Positions 34,141-46,153 of a stretch of 64,000 bases of DNA are shown here, in pieces. The stretch lies in contig JAMXDE010000004.1 in NCBI GenBank assembly GCA_026770025.1, positions 2,294,001 through 2,358,000 of the forward strand. The letters run 5' to 3'. Within the stretch, counting starts at the first letter, position 1, and each line of letters starts with the position of its first letter. Made by a program: the position numbers and the translations under genes. The notes beneath the pieces are model-generated. The model was not told the DNA's origin, did not search any database, and saw nothing but the letters and a program-made list of their open reading frames with translations. This DNA comes from Craspedostauros australis. Lineage: Eukaryota; Bacillariophyta; Bacillariophyceae; Mastogloiales; Achnanthaceae.

Positions 34141-34410
34141 AGCACGCGCTGCTAACTGTTGTAATTCTTAATGGGTGGATAGATGGATGGACGCGGAGGT
34201 CAATTGATGGATGAATGTGGAGTTGATCAGTATTCTTATGAATTGTATGCAGTATTCTACGACTGTCGTGTTATCATTTTCAGCTTTCCCATTGTCCAGC
34301 TGCGAGTGAACGTGTGTGCGGTCTTAACTTCACCTCATCTTGTTTCACATTAATTCCCTGCCATGCGCTGCTTTTCCACGTGAAGTCGGTCGGCGCAGCC
34401 AGTTTCGTGT

Positions 34411-37400
34411 TCATTGACTTGTGACTTGATCCACTTCGCGGATCATCTCCTTCATCAGTTCCTTCCCATGCTTCTCCCATTCCTCTCGATTCGCTGATGC
34501 ATTCTTGAGCAGCTCCTCGTCGGCATCTCCGCCGAACAACTTGCTGTGCTCCATCTTTGTGGCCAACGGGAGGACGCAGTTATCAAAGAACCACAATTCG
34601 CCGTTGTACCATCCTCGCGTGGGATCCGAGGCAAGGCGACCGCTCTTGAATGCCGAGTACATTTCCTGGAAGAATTTCTTGTTCCATTTCTTGTACACGT
34701 TCCAAAACTGCATGGTGTGAGCGATGTCGGCGGCCTGCATCATGTTCTCCAGAACAACCGTCGCCCTCAGATGGCTTCTGGTCGTCTTGCTATCAGTGTT
34801 GGCGTCTGCATCTGTGGCTGAATCTGCTTGGTCGTTGGTCCCGAATGCCTTCTGCCACTTTTCCTTCCTCATCAGCTTCAGGTCTGCATCGAATAGATCG
34901 GTAGCGACCACCAGATTGACCAGAAGCTGTCGGAAACGTCTCTTCTCGCCATCGTTGGCAAAAAGACATCGTCGGAGGTCGGAGTAGTTCGAATCCATGA
35001 GCAATCCCCATGCCAAATCGATCGAGTTTTGTTCTGCGATGGACTTGTTGCCGTAGAGGATCGCCATCTCATCCTTTTCACGGACCAGCTGCCCATTTGG
35101 AACTCCGGGATGGTCCACATCATGAATCAGCGCCGCGAAGATGCAGGCGAAGCATGTTAGCGGATCCTTCGTAATGAGCCTTCGGAAATCGTTGCCGTCG
35201 TCGATGTTCTGCTCATCGGAGGTCGTCTCCACCAGCGCCATACGTTTCAGCATCTTGTGAACGCACATCGTCACGTGGCATGCATGTTCAAAACAATGGA
35301 ATGTGTTTAGTTGGTACGAACATGCGATCTTGTTCACGTACTCGCACAGCTGCTCGTCCACCTTCTCATCAATCTCGATGCGGTCGGGAGTGATGGCGTC
35401 ATCATCCTCGTCTTTGCTATCTGCGCCAGGAGACGATGGGGACGATAGCGATGCTCCGGTGGCATCGGCAGCGACAGGAAATGGGATGCATTCCACATAC
35501 TCGTTGCGGGGATTGCCCCATTGCATGACGCTCCGCCCGATGAGTCTGTCCTTGCCAGTAGCCCTGTCGGGCCGTTCGTTGCCGTGGTCGCCGGATCCGG
35601 CCCCCTGATTTCTTGAAGCGGCCGCGGCCTGTTTCATCTTGGCCTTGTTGCGCTTGTCTGCGCAAGCGCGGTTCTGGGCTATGATCCGTTTCAACTGCTG
35701 GGATAGCAGCTCGACGTTCCAATTGACCAATCGTTGGAAGTTCGCCGATCGGACGACACCTCCGCCTGGAGGGCCGACGATGACATCAGAGGCAGACAAC
35801 GCCTTCGAGAAGTCCTCGGAGACGGCTTGCGAGACGACGGAGCGGTCTGACTCGAGGAAGCTCCCGAGATCCGGAGTTGTAGATGTCTCGTCGGTGTCCT
35901 TGGGAGACAACCAGAACCTGTTTTCGTGATGGGATGTGGATGAAAAGTGGAGCAAGTATAGAAAAGGGGAAGAAAGACTCCGTGAGAGCATGTCCAGATC
36001 TCCAGGCACCATTGAACTTCACCTTCACCTTCACATGCATACACATACACATACACACATACACACATACGCATGCACCAGTTGGACCGATCGCAACAAT
36101 GAATGACGACTCACGTCTTCCTGGATCCCTTGCCCTTCACCGCCACCAATTCCTTGCGCATCTTCAACCAGCTGCCCTTGCCGGCAGCGACTAGCAGATC
36201 CGCAGTATCCTTCGAGCATTGGATGCGATTTACTTGACCGCAGGTCTCCATGCGCGATGCCATGTTGACGGTGTCACCGAAGAGCTGGAATCGTGCCATC
36301 TGGGACTCTTTGCCTCCGTTTTGCAGTACGCCACCCGCGACTGGTCCGGAATGGATTCCGACGCGCAGGGACAGATCGGTGGTGTCCGGTCCCAGCTTGC
36401 CCTCCAGCTTTTCGCAGGTTTTGGACATCTTCTGGAGGATGCCGGCCGCGAATCTGGACATGATGATGGCATGATCCGGCTGCGGGTTCGGAAGTCCCGT
36501 TGCGGAGACGTAGCAATCGCCCACCGTCTCGACCTTGAAGACGCCGTGCTTCTCAGCCAGCTTGTCGAATGCACCGTACACGGCTTCCAGCAGTGCGAAG
36601 ACCTGCGATGGATCACGCGTGCTGGACCAGTCCGTGAATCCGCAAATGTCGGCGAACAGGATGGTGGTGTTGGGGTACATTTCTGCTTTGGCATGAGCCT
36701 TTACATTCGCGTTCGACTTGGATGGATAGGGCGACCGAATCATGGGTTGGAAGAGACTGGTGCTGCTCTTGTTGTTGTTGTTGTTGTTGTTGTTGTTCGT
36801 CATGCTGTTGCGCCTACTTCTCGTCTCATTGGTGACCGTGCTTTGAACGTCGCCGGCAAAGCTCATGCTCGTGCCTTCCTCGTCGTCATGGTCGCCTTGA
36901 TGATGCGACACGGAATGCGTGCTCATGAACCGTTCCAATCGAGTCTTCTGCGCTTCCAGCTGCATGACGAGGTCATCGCCGCTGCGATTGGTGGTGTTGT
37001 CATGGTAGTCTCGGCCTGTGTGGTCGTTGTTGCCTCGGTCGTCGTATCCAATCGACTTGGTCGAGGACCGGAAATACGAAGACTCCTTGCCATTCTTGCC
37101 CTGCGGATGGCCCGACCCATCCATCAGTCGATCCTGGATGTCCTTGGGGAAGACGTTGGAAACGATGGCGTGCGAGCGCAGTGCCGATGCCAGCAATTCA
37201 CGCTGGCTTCGCTTGACTTGGCTGTGGTACATGAGGAATGCCACCGTCAGGAAGACGAATGGGATGATGACGATGGATGCATACACCCAAGGTGCGCTGG
37301 TGGTGTACCGATCCTCCATCTCCGAGGTCGGGTATATGTGGATGGAGTACGGGCAGTAGTCGGTGTTCCATGGCACGGCGGTTTCGATCGTCATGGCCGC

Positions 37401-39257
37401 GATATCGGCTGCCGTCGTGATGTGCTCCATGCCGTCGTATTTGGAGTCGTGAACGTCGCGCAGGTCATCCGCCACGCGGACCTGCTGGTCCTTGATGAGG
37501 AAGGTCGTGGTTTGCTGGCACGTGTTCTGCAGCACGACGTGAACACCGTTGAAGGAGTTTGGGAGATCGTCCGTGAGCGTGTGGCGGTACAACGTCGGAT
37601 GGTAGAGGTAGTCCACCCAATTCATGGCGACCAGGAGCATGCCCCGCAGCGTCATGTCATTCCCGATCATGGGGAAGTAGATGTTGGAGGATGGTCCGTG
37701 CCTGCTCCTCTGGTGCATCGTCATCTTGGACATGATGACGGTCCGCGATCGCAGCGCCTGAGACACCTCCGTGTCCATCGCCGAGTCTGTCTTGACATTG
37801 TAGTTGATCATGGACACGTCCGTGGGAGCATGCTGCCACACCGGCAAGTACGGCCCCGTGTCCGGAGGTTGAGTCCTATGCTGCCCCGTTCCTTCATCGA
37901 TGGAATGGATCTTGCGTATCGTCGCGGACTGAGCCTGTGCATCGGTTCCGTCTGGAAGGATCCATTCCTTGGCGTGCTCGGCTGTGTACTGCTCCCATAC
38001 CAACCGCTCTTCTTCGTGATGCTCGGCGAGCAGCGGCAAGACCGCGAAGAATGTGAAGTTACCTCGCTTGCGGATGCCATCGGCCTGCTTCTGAAAGTTG
38101 GGAATCTGCAGGAAGGGCCACTGTGAGTCGGGCTTGGCCAGCATCGGCATGCTGACAATGGACAGAGCCGTGGATTCCAACGTGGACATGGTCTGTCCCC
38201 AATGTCCCTGCCAGTTGTCGATGAGCTGCTGCGAGACATGATCGAAGTCCGTCTCGAAGGACTCCGTCTCGGCTTCGCGGATGCTGAGGAAGGTGAAGGT
38301 CGCGCTGACAGCGGCGGCGATCGACAGCGTGAGGACGATGATGGCCCGGATGCATCTGTGGCGGTTGGCCACGGAGGCCGGCAGGAAGGATGAATCGGGG
38401 GACTGCGGTGCGCTGTTGATCTCGCTCTGCTCGATCATCGATCGCAGGGTGGTCTCGCTAGGAGGACGCTTCGATATGGACGACGACTTGTAAGATGGCA
38501 GCCGCATGGTGTCGTCGTCGGACTTGTTGGAGACATCGATGGCCTTCACGGGCACCCTTCCATCGGGAGCGAAGGTGGGATGCCTGGATCCCGACCGCGA
38601 TCTGGACGCGGAACGCAGAGCGGACGTCCTTACCTTGGAGCGACCGCGTTTGACGGGGCTGAAGGCGCCACCATCTTCGTTGCCGGCCCGGCTTTCATCG
38701 TGCATGGAGGACAGATCGTGCTCCAGGTACCTCCTCTGGGAGCCGACGGAGTGGGTGCTGCGCCTCGCGCTGGATGACTTTTTGGCTTGATTGCGCTGCC
38801 GGCTGCTGCTTCCGGTGCTGTAGCTGTTGCTGCAGTTGAGCTGGCTCTTGCTGCCGGTCTCATTTTGCGTCGTCTTGCGGAGGCCGCTGAGGAAGGCGTC
38901 TGTCATGGAATCGTCATTCTCGAACACGGGTGCCTTCTTCGACGACATGACTCGCCTGCCCGTGGACTGGCTGCCCGTGCTGCCACTGCGCATGACTGGC
39001 TTGGGCGAAGTGGCGGGTGCGAGCGGGAACACGGTGTCTGGATCGAGGCCGTCCGCGGCATCCCTGGCGGCATCAGGGCTGGCACCAGCATGGTCTGCCT
39101 CGTCCAGAATGGTCTGCAGATGCTGTTTCTGATGCGCAGGCGACTTGTTGGACGATGACGAAGACGATGTATCGACAGTCTCCAGCGTTAGTCCGCTGGT
39201 CGTCAGCGCATCATCCTGTCGTTGGCGGTGCTGCTGATGTTGTGTTGGGCGAGGCAT
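34411..39257 (-). CDS. Receptor-like class III nucleotide cyclase fused to a class I cyclic-nucleotide phosphodiesterase
   Basis: Exon 1 is 39257-36115, exon 2 35917-34411 (minus strand). They join in KGKGSRK-T-FWLSP, the usual end of a class III cyclase, to give 1549 residues. Order: a disordered Ser-rich N-terminus; TM1 at about 302-325; an ectodomain of about 330 residues, CHASE-like in position; TM2 at about 655-677; the cyclase at about 855-1045; the PDE at about 1225-1530. Cyclase: FADICGF and ETVGD supply the metal Asps, NMASRM the transition-state Asn/Arg. The base-reading positions are Glu (VETVGD) and Gln (RFQLFGD), so GTP versus ATP is uncertain. PDE: HCFEHACHV, ALIHDVDHPG and later Asp residues form the metal site. 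One chain could both make and destroy cGMP or cAMP after an outside signal. I chose the ATG at 39257 over the one 157 codons upstream, which adds low-complexity sequence. Confidence 0.93.
35918..36114 (-). other. Intron between cyclase and phosphodiesterase halves
   Basis: 197 bp, GTGAGT donor and AACAG acceptor on the minus strand, containing a CACATA simple repeat. Without splicing the frame ends a few codons after the cyclase. Confidence 0.9.
36756..36797 (-). repeat. Asn-codon trinucleotide run in the cyclase gene
   Basis: GTTGTT repeats encode a nine-residue Asn stretch between TM2 and the cyclase domain. Such runs are frequent in this window. Confidence 0.7.
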
Positions 39258-39817
39258 GTTGTTTGTCGCTGTCTTCGCACGGAGGGAAAGTCCAAATCGA
39301 AGCACCTGTCTGAGTGTACTTGGTTTGTGATCCGCTGACCTGCAGCTTTCGCAGTTGTGGCTTGTTTTGACTTGTTTTGGCTTGTTGCGACTTGCTGTGA
39401 GTTGATCTGATTGAAGGTTGGTGATGGTTGACCTTACTTGCGTACTTAGGCACAGTTTGTCGAGCACACACAGAGGCTGACCTTGGTTGGTTTGTGCGAG
39501 TTGGAAGCTGTTGGGTCGGAGACTGCGGCTTGATCTGTTGAACTGCCGAAGTGTTGGACTGCTTTCGGGTTGTGAATCAGTCTGTCGCTGAGACTTGAGA
39601 GTGGAAGAGATGGCTCTCACAAAGTGCGGAGCGTGACGACTCTTGACCTCTTTCGGCTTTCTTCGTCCCTGCTTCGCTTGCCTGGACGCGTTTGATAGTT
39701 GCAGTTGAAGCTTTCGCGGGTTGTGCAAGTGGTGACTGCCGTATTTGATGCCACAGTTTGTCTCCTTCTGTTGTCTGTTGGAACGATCTCTTTCTTTCGT
39801 TGTGATGTTGCAAGATT

Positions 39818-39838
39818 GCGATTGCGATTGCGATTGCG
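39818..39838. repeat. Hexanucleotide (GATTGC)n microsatellite
   Basis: Four tandem GATTGC units lie upstream of the cyclase-PDE gene. Confidence 0.8.
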
Positions 39839-42559
39839 ATGTAATGTGTTGAGCTTGCGCGAGAGAACGATGTTATGGTGGTGGATGAGTTTGCTCTGCA
39901 GTAGCAATCTGGAACTGCTTCTTCCAACCTCCGGCGGCAAGCCAAGGGATGATCTTTGTTCGTTGGGGCGGATGCGGATGGAGCTCGTTTGTCTCCTTCT
40001 GTTGTCTATGGGTGCGAAGTTGTGGCAAGATGTACAAGGTATTGCTGGTTGCACGACAAATGATGATACGAGTCCTTGCCTCCCTTCTTTGGACGCAGAG
40101 GCCCGTGTCCCAACCACGCACCTGCCGAAGTTCAACACACGACATGCGACAAACCACCCGTTGTCACCACTCGGACGCAGGCTTCACAATCCCAAATACG
40201 ACCCTGTTCACGTCCTCATCGCATAGCCCAATCGCCTCGACCAAGCGTCCGGACACGATTTGCAGTCGTTCGGCAGAAAGTCCTCGTCATCTTGAAGACG
40301 ATCATTTGTGACGATTTCGCAACAACGTACCTGTCGCAGCGAGGATGAAACAACAATCGTGGCTATGTGCCCTACAATAGAACAGAAGAGTCCTTGACAC
40401 CCAATCATGAAGGGCCCAACCAACCAGCATGGAGCATTCCACACGCGTTGCCGTTCTGTGACGGTTCCCAGATGTTGGAAAACGTGAGTGTCGGTTCCGT
40501 TCGGCCAAAAATGTCAGCCTCGCCTGCGCCGATTGGTCCCTTCATTCTTATCATTGATCCGTATTCATTAAATATGCATAACCCCACCGTTCGAAAGAGC
40601 AGAACAAGAGAGAACACTGGATGCAAACCAGATGGCGCAAAAGTTCCGTTCTTTTCGCACCATGGTTGATTGGACCGGCGAAGCCCACAGAAATGCAAAG
40701 ACGCGTGGCGATTGTGAAGAAGACAATGTGAAGCCAGAGAATTGTGAGCAGGCTAAGTACCTCCTTGTCCATAGTCGTACCATGCAGAGTGCGTGCTGTC
40801 GTACCCCGTGGCAGAGCAGAGCAAGAGTCACAGCGCAAGGGAGGCATCGGTCCGAGATTTTGACTCTAATCTTCCGAGTATTACTCGTATGAAGAGTAGC
40901 GTGTCTGTTCTGTTTGCTCTGTGGTTTATCGTTGGCAGATACTATAATCCAGTGTCCTCCCGACTCCTTGCGAGTACCGTCCCATGACATGGACGAAGAC
41001 GATCTTAACCCTGATCGTGCATCTGTTCCGGAGGCAAACAACACAGACAGCCACGTGACACGTCGCGAGGTTCTGCCCCACCAAGTATCGTCATTGGAAG
41101 TGTTGTGCGAGCATGCATGTATGCGTCCGTGTACCATATGCTGTAGTCGTGGAGAACTACACTCTGCTGCCCAGAGGCTGTGATACCTTCAAGCACCGTG
41201 TCAGTTGCGAGATGATCGGACGTCACAGCGGAAGCGATCCAGCGCACATCCCCCATGTGTCTGTGCTTGCGGTTTTACAAGAGCACATGCACCATACAAT
41301 GCGCCGTAGCTCGTACGAACACAAGACAAGGTTTGCTTCCATTGCTTCTGCTGCACATTACCTTCTCCGCACACTGAGAGGGGTACTTCCACTTCGACGT
41401 GTAGCGCGGGCATAGGACAAGTAAATACATGCAACCAATGACGTCAATTTCTGTTTGGGTCCATGATGGTGAGGTACTCGTATTGGTGGAGAGTCGGCAC
41501 AGCTCCCGGGTGAGCATTGGTATTCAGAGCGGTGTTGGTCTTTCGTCTTTTGCGTCTTCTGTGTGCCGAAGATGGACGTTGGCGTGGAATAGTTGCGCCA
41601 GATCGTGTATCTGTGGCAATGAAGGGATGCTGACGAGTCACCATCGCTCGTACTCATGGCTACTCGCTCACCTTCCAGTGCGCCCTCTTGGCTGCCCTTC
41701 CTTGCGTCCTGCCCGCTCAACCATTTGGGCCGTCGTCTGCGGCTCGTACTCTGGCGAGAAGCGAAGCACCATTGAAATACGATCTACTCTATGGCAGAGT
41801 ACTCCAACATGGATGCAAACATCACCTTCGTGGGAGAGAGAATGAAAGTTCAGAACATTGTACGATTGTACGAGCATGCTCGAGGCATTCCACTGCCGAA
41901 GCTCGGTGAAAAGGAACATTTGTGCTTACGACCTTCGAGTAGATGCCATGAAAGTCACCGTTCATGGCTGCTTGCTGGTTGGACATAGATCTCTCTCGTC
42001 TCGTTCTCGCGATTCTGAACATCGGCGCGATCTCTTCTGGTGCAGAGAGGTAGCGGGAGGTTGTCTGACGTGGGTGAGGTTACCGAGATCGAATGTTCTC
42101 GAAATGCCACCTGCCAACGTTCGTTTAAGTACTTTGTACCTGAGTGGTGGCGACAGAATTCGTTGGTGTCATCGATTGTGAAGTACTCTATGCCGCTGAC
42201 GACGATGACGACGGCCTCAAAAACCCCTCTTCGCTTCGCCCTCATCCCGCTTCCAAAGACGGCACAAATGACGAGGAGAGCGCGCGTCCGTAACTCGCAG
42301 CCTCGAAAGAACTGGGCGTGCACAAACACATCCGCGCAAAGAGAGAAACGTGTAGCCAAAGGTCTGTGCAGGAGTTGCATCCAGCGCGAGCTACACGAAC
42401 ACGTGCTTGAGAGAATGCAGAGTGGAGCAAGGTACGCACACTCCACTCGGGTTGATTCATTCCATTTGCAGAAAACCAAGTCGGAGACAAGTTGCCGCTT
42501 TCGTTTCTCCTTCTCTCTGGTGCTCACCTCAGCCATGAAGATCTCGTCCGAGCATCAGC

Positions 42560-43792
42560 TGCGTTTGCGAGGATGGAAACAAGGCGATGGACAGAGGTTG
42601 AGACGACATGATCAGCCGAAGCAATGATGGTCTTGGCCAACTCGGGAGAGACACAATCGAACGTCACAGGTTCCGTCCAAGGACGAGATTGTTGATCGAG
42701 AAAAAACGAACTCGAGCGATCGGGATGACCACAATAGGAGCCGTTCCCGAAACGACGGTGGACCGCAATGCATCCATCCAATGCATCCACAGGGTTGATC
42801 CACCGCATCGCCTCACCTGTTAGCCACCCGACCAACCAACAACGAACCAGATGGGTTTCTACTCCAAGAATCAAAACACTATTACCACCGCGCCCTCAGA
42901 GTAATGTCATGTGATGCCAGCGGGGTACTCTAGATTGGGCGAGCATGTGCGGCAGGGAGGTGCCCGCAATTGTGCCCTCTGCTCCTCTTCGAGTTCTTGC
43001 TCGTGCTGGAGATCGTTTTGTGTCGCTCGACCGAAATAGTCCAGAGGACCTTGCCCCTACCGTGGTGATGACCACGTTGCGACTCGTCCCCCTGTTGTGG
43101 GAGAAAGAGCATGGTGAAGCACTCCTACGAGCTACAAGTACTATGCGTATGGCAAGGCGGTCTGCTCGACTCGTTGTAGATCGAATCAATCTCCTTCTCC
43201 ACTCTGCGTTTGCAGTGCAGATGGAAGCGCTCGATTTCCTCCATCGCAAAGATTTGTTCCTTGGATTTCGCAAAACGGAACAAAGGTCCCATACACCGGC
43301 GGCTTTCCAAGACCATCTGCAGCTTCTTCGACCACTCCAGATGTCTTGTCCGCGCGTCATTCCTATCCATTTCCTACTCGCCAATCATTCAGGAGGCAGA
43401 CATGCATCCAGAATCAACTTGCTCTTGATGGATTGCCCCAATCGTACGACCTATGCTACCTGTCCTCCCTTGACGAAGCAAATATCTCCAAACGTCGCAC
43501 ATGAAAGAGAGGTGGTAACTGCCTGAAGTAATGATCTTCAATCGTATCCGCTCCCTGGTGCCAATGCTCGTCGAGCATCCACAAGCAACCTCTCTCTGTC
43601 GTCATTCTGGTCCAATAGACAGCCGGTCGAGCCGATGAACGAGAGAGCGACATTTGGGACGTCCGAATACACCACCCACATCTCAATGGAAGGAGTGCCG
43701 CCAGCCTGCAGTACAGTGAAAGAGGGAACGACACATGATCTATGTTCGTGAACAATAGACCGGCTTTGGGCAGTCGTGTGTGATTGTGACAC
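42560..43792 (-). other. Possible minus-strand multi-exon or broken gene, unresolved
   Basis: Three pieces look protein-like but lie in different frames. 43792-43538 contains IEMWVVYSDVPNVALSFIGS followed by CLLDQNDDRERLLVDARRAL. 43370-43125 contains HLEWSKKLQMVLESRRCMGP and MEEIERFHLHCKRRVEKEID. 42874-42524 contains EPVTFDCVSPELAKTIIASA. I recognise no family and could not find a convincing set of splice sites. It may be exons of one gene, a relic, or chance. Confidence 0.25.
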
Positions 43793-44037
43793 GGATCGAC
43801 CAATGATTCACGACTCGCCACACGACTTGACAAGCAATGACAACATCACCAACAAATGACGACTTTGGGTGATGCCGACACAAAGAGGACATCAGTGAAG
43901 GCACAACACCCCGGATACCAAACGACGATCAACAAACTAACCGCACAGCATTGGACCAACAGCGTCCTCGTAACCAACCTTATGACTCCACGAGGCCACC
44001 GCATGACTTGATCTCCCTGATAGAGTCGTACCACACC

Positions 44038-45534
44038 ATGTCGGTGAATCCCTACACGCACCCAAACAATCGAAGACCGTCACCATCACTCGCAGCCCGT
44101 CGCACGAAGGGGCCGTCGCTGTCGGCATGGCAACGAAGGACGTTGCTGTGTCTTGTGGGATCGTTCTCATGCATCCTCTTCGTCAACACGACCCTGCAGA
44201 TGCAGACCGTCTCCTTCATTCGGATCGACAATGACTCGCATCATGGTCATCTCAAGAAGGCCGGTGGTTCCGACGAGGATGTCGCAGCGTCAGCATCTTC
44301 CACGAGGATGATCCCCATCAACGCGAACAGCACCAACGCGCAGGCATCACCTTCGTCCGGATGCTGGAGGCGTTGCAAGGAACGCAAGAACAAGATCATG
44401 TACTTCATGATTCCGCATTTCGGTGCGGGCATGAACGACCGCGTGCATCAGTTCGAGCGCTTCATCCACCTCGCTGGGTATCTGTGCGCCACCTTCGAGG
44501 CCGCGCGGCCCGTCGCCATGCTGACCGAGATGCACAATGGTGGAGTCCCGATTTCACCCACGTTGCGATGGAGGGACTTCATTGAGCATCGATTCGCCGA
44601 CACCAACGATCTGGCAATGACCGAGTTCAATCCCATGTTCACGATGAATCGAGCCAAGAGACCCAAGCTGAAGCACTACTTGCAATACTACAGCAAGTGG
44701 AATATTTTCGACTACGGTTTTCTGGCGCCCAAGAACGCAACTCTGCCCAAGCTGATCATCACCAAGAAGCTCGAGGACTTCGAGAACGATTTTCTGAAGG
44801 CCGAATCTCATTCCTTCCACCATCCTGACGATCCGTTCGTGTGGTTCATCGTTCCCAACTTTTACGACATGCACGACGAAGGAATAGGGAAGGACTGGGT
44901 GGAGCAGCGGCGTGACAATGTATCGCATCCCTTCCATTCCCATTGGAGGTCCATCAACAAGCTGTCCTACGTGTACGGCACGCAGAATTGCGACTACATC
45001 GCCCCCGACACGATGCCACCCCACGTAAAGCACGTTGTGAAGTCGATGATCGCAGAGATGGAGAAAATGATGCGGTCAGCCTTATCGTCCAACGACGCTG
45101 CGGCTGCTCAAGTGGATCGGATGAAGCAGCCTACGAAGGTGTTCTTTCACATCCGCCGAGGCGACACATTGGATCATTGCGACACGAATTTGGAACGCGT
45201 GCGACGCTACATCGACTGCACGTTCGGCAACACCCACACCCGGTCGATCCTGGTGATATTCCGCAGCGACGAGCAGGATCCGTCGTATCGGCGGCAGGTG
45301 CTGGACATGCTGCACTCTCATCCCAACGTGGTTGCGGTCGACACGGATGCGCTGGTGTGGCAGCACATGAGGTCGGCCCACGAGGCAGGCGTGCTGCAAC
45401 CAGAGCACATGATCAACATGCTCGCATTCATGGTGTCCAACTTCGTGAAGTGGACGTACAGCGATCATGTCCTGCAGCTGCGCCGGACCACCTGTCCAGA
45501 TTGCGACAATCTCGCGGGGTGGATGAAGCTGTGA
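44038..45534 (+). CDS. Fucosyltransferase-like type II membrane protein
   Basis: 498 residues from the ATG at 44038 (an upstream ATG at 43951 adds 29). A short basic N-terminus (AWQRR) precedes one hydrophobic segment, TLLCLVGSFSCILFV, at about residues 39-53, then a Ser/Asn-rich stem and a large soluble domain: the plan of a Golgi glycosyltransferase. In the catalytic part, KIMYFMIPHFGAGMNDRVHQ resembles the N-terminal nucleotide-binding turn of GT-B fucosyltransferases. KVFFHIRRGDTLDHC at about 369-383 matches the HxRRGD motif of the alpha-1,6- and protein O-fucosyltransferase superfamily, whose Arg binds GDP-fucose. Assignment to the superfamily is moderately sure; donor, acceptor and linkage are not known. 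No intron is needed. Confidence 0.6.
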   Translation: MSVNPYTHPNNRRPSPSLAARRTKGPSLSAWQRRTLLCLVGSFSCILFVNTTLQMQTVSFIRIDNDSHHGHLKKAGGSDEDVAASASSTRMIPINANSTNAQASPSSGCWRRCKERKNKIMYFMIPHFGAGMNDRVHQFERFIHLAGYLCATFEAARPVAMLTEMHNGGVPISPTLRWRDFIEHRFADTNDLAMTEFNPMFTMNRAKRPKLKHYLQYYSKWNIFDYGFLAPKNATLPKLIITKKLEDFENDFLKAESHSFHHPDDPFVWFIVPNFYDMHDEGIGKDWVEQRRDNVSHPFHSHWRSINKLSYVYGTQNCDYIAPDTMPPHVKHVVKSMIAEMEKMMRSALSSNDAAAAQVDRMKQPTKVFFHIRRGDTLDHCDTNLERVRRYIDCTFGNTHTRSILVIFRSDEQDPSYRRQVLDMLHSHPNVVAVDTDALVWQHMRSAHEAGVLQPEHMINMLAFMVSNFVKWTYSDHVLQLRRTTCPDCDNLAGWMKL

Positions 45535-46153
45535 GATCAATAGAGTAGATTGGATTGAGGTAATCATGAACGAGCTGTGAGAAGTGACGACGAGAAGCTG
45601 CTACAGGGCCGCACTTCTGCACGGTACTTGTAAGTAGCTGCGTGTTATAATTCGTGGAGTGTCTGAGATTGTGTTGGAATGCGTGTATTGCACCCCAATT
45701 CTGGGGGGAAAGGACGAGTTTGCTTGTCGACAATCAGGCCTATTTTAGACCTCTTGTTCTGGATTCGATGCTCTCGCGACGAACGGAAACAGAAGAAACA
45801 CAATTCAACAAATCGGTGATCGCTGCGGCATGTGCAAAGAAACCGACCTCGTTGACGAAGGCAACCCAAACACAGCGAAGGCATCAACACAAACCAACAA
45901 CAGCACCAGAACATAATCCATCTCCGCATACTTGTGTTCCATCCACACGTACTCGACGTATACCCATTCATCGAAGCTCCATCAACCACCGACAACGCAC
46001 AGCAGACGAACAATTGGGATCATCCTCCAGACGACTTCAGATCAAAGTCCGATCCACGAACTCTTCGCTGTCAATCATCCCGCCACGACTCAAAACACAA
46101 ATCACTACCATTATATCCTCATCCATTATCCATCCCTCTCGTTGCTTCAGATC
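45535..46153. other. Intergenic; promoter side of the next gene
   Basis: No gene seen. It is rich in CAACA and CCATC and probably includes the 5' leader of the ankyrin-like gene. Confidence 0.4.

Larger units (their letters stand above)
39258..44037. other. Long intergenic stretch with one unresolved coding-like zone
   Basis: 4.8 kb. From 39.26 to 39.6 kb the sequence is degenerate CTTGTTTTG-like repeats. A (GATTGC)n run lies at about 39818-39838. No supported gene at 39.9-42.5 kb. Coding-like pieces on the minus strand at 42.5-43.8 kb are listed separately. Confidence 0.4.

Noticed and set aside
36219..38126. 635-codon plus-strand frame opposite the cyclase
   Set aside because: Antisense shadow of a confident gene, His/Val/Asp-rich with no domain.
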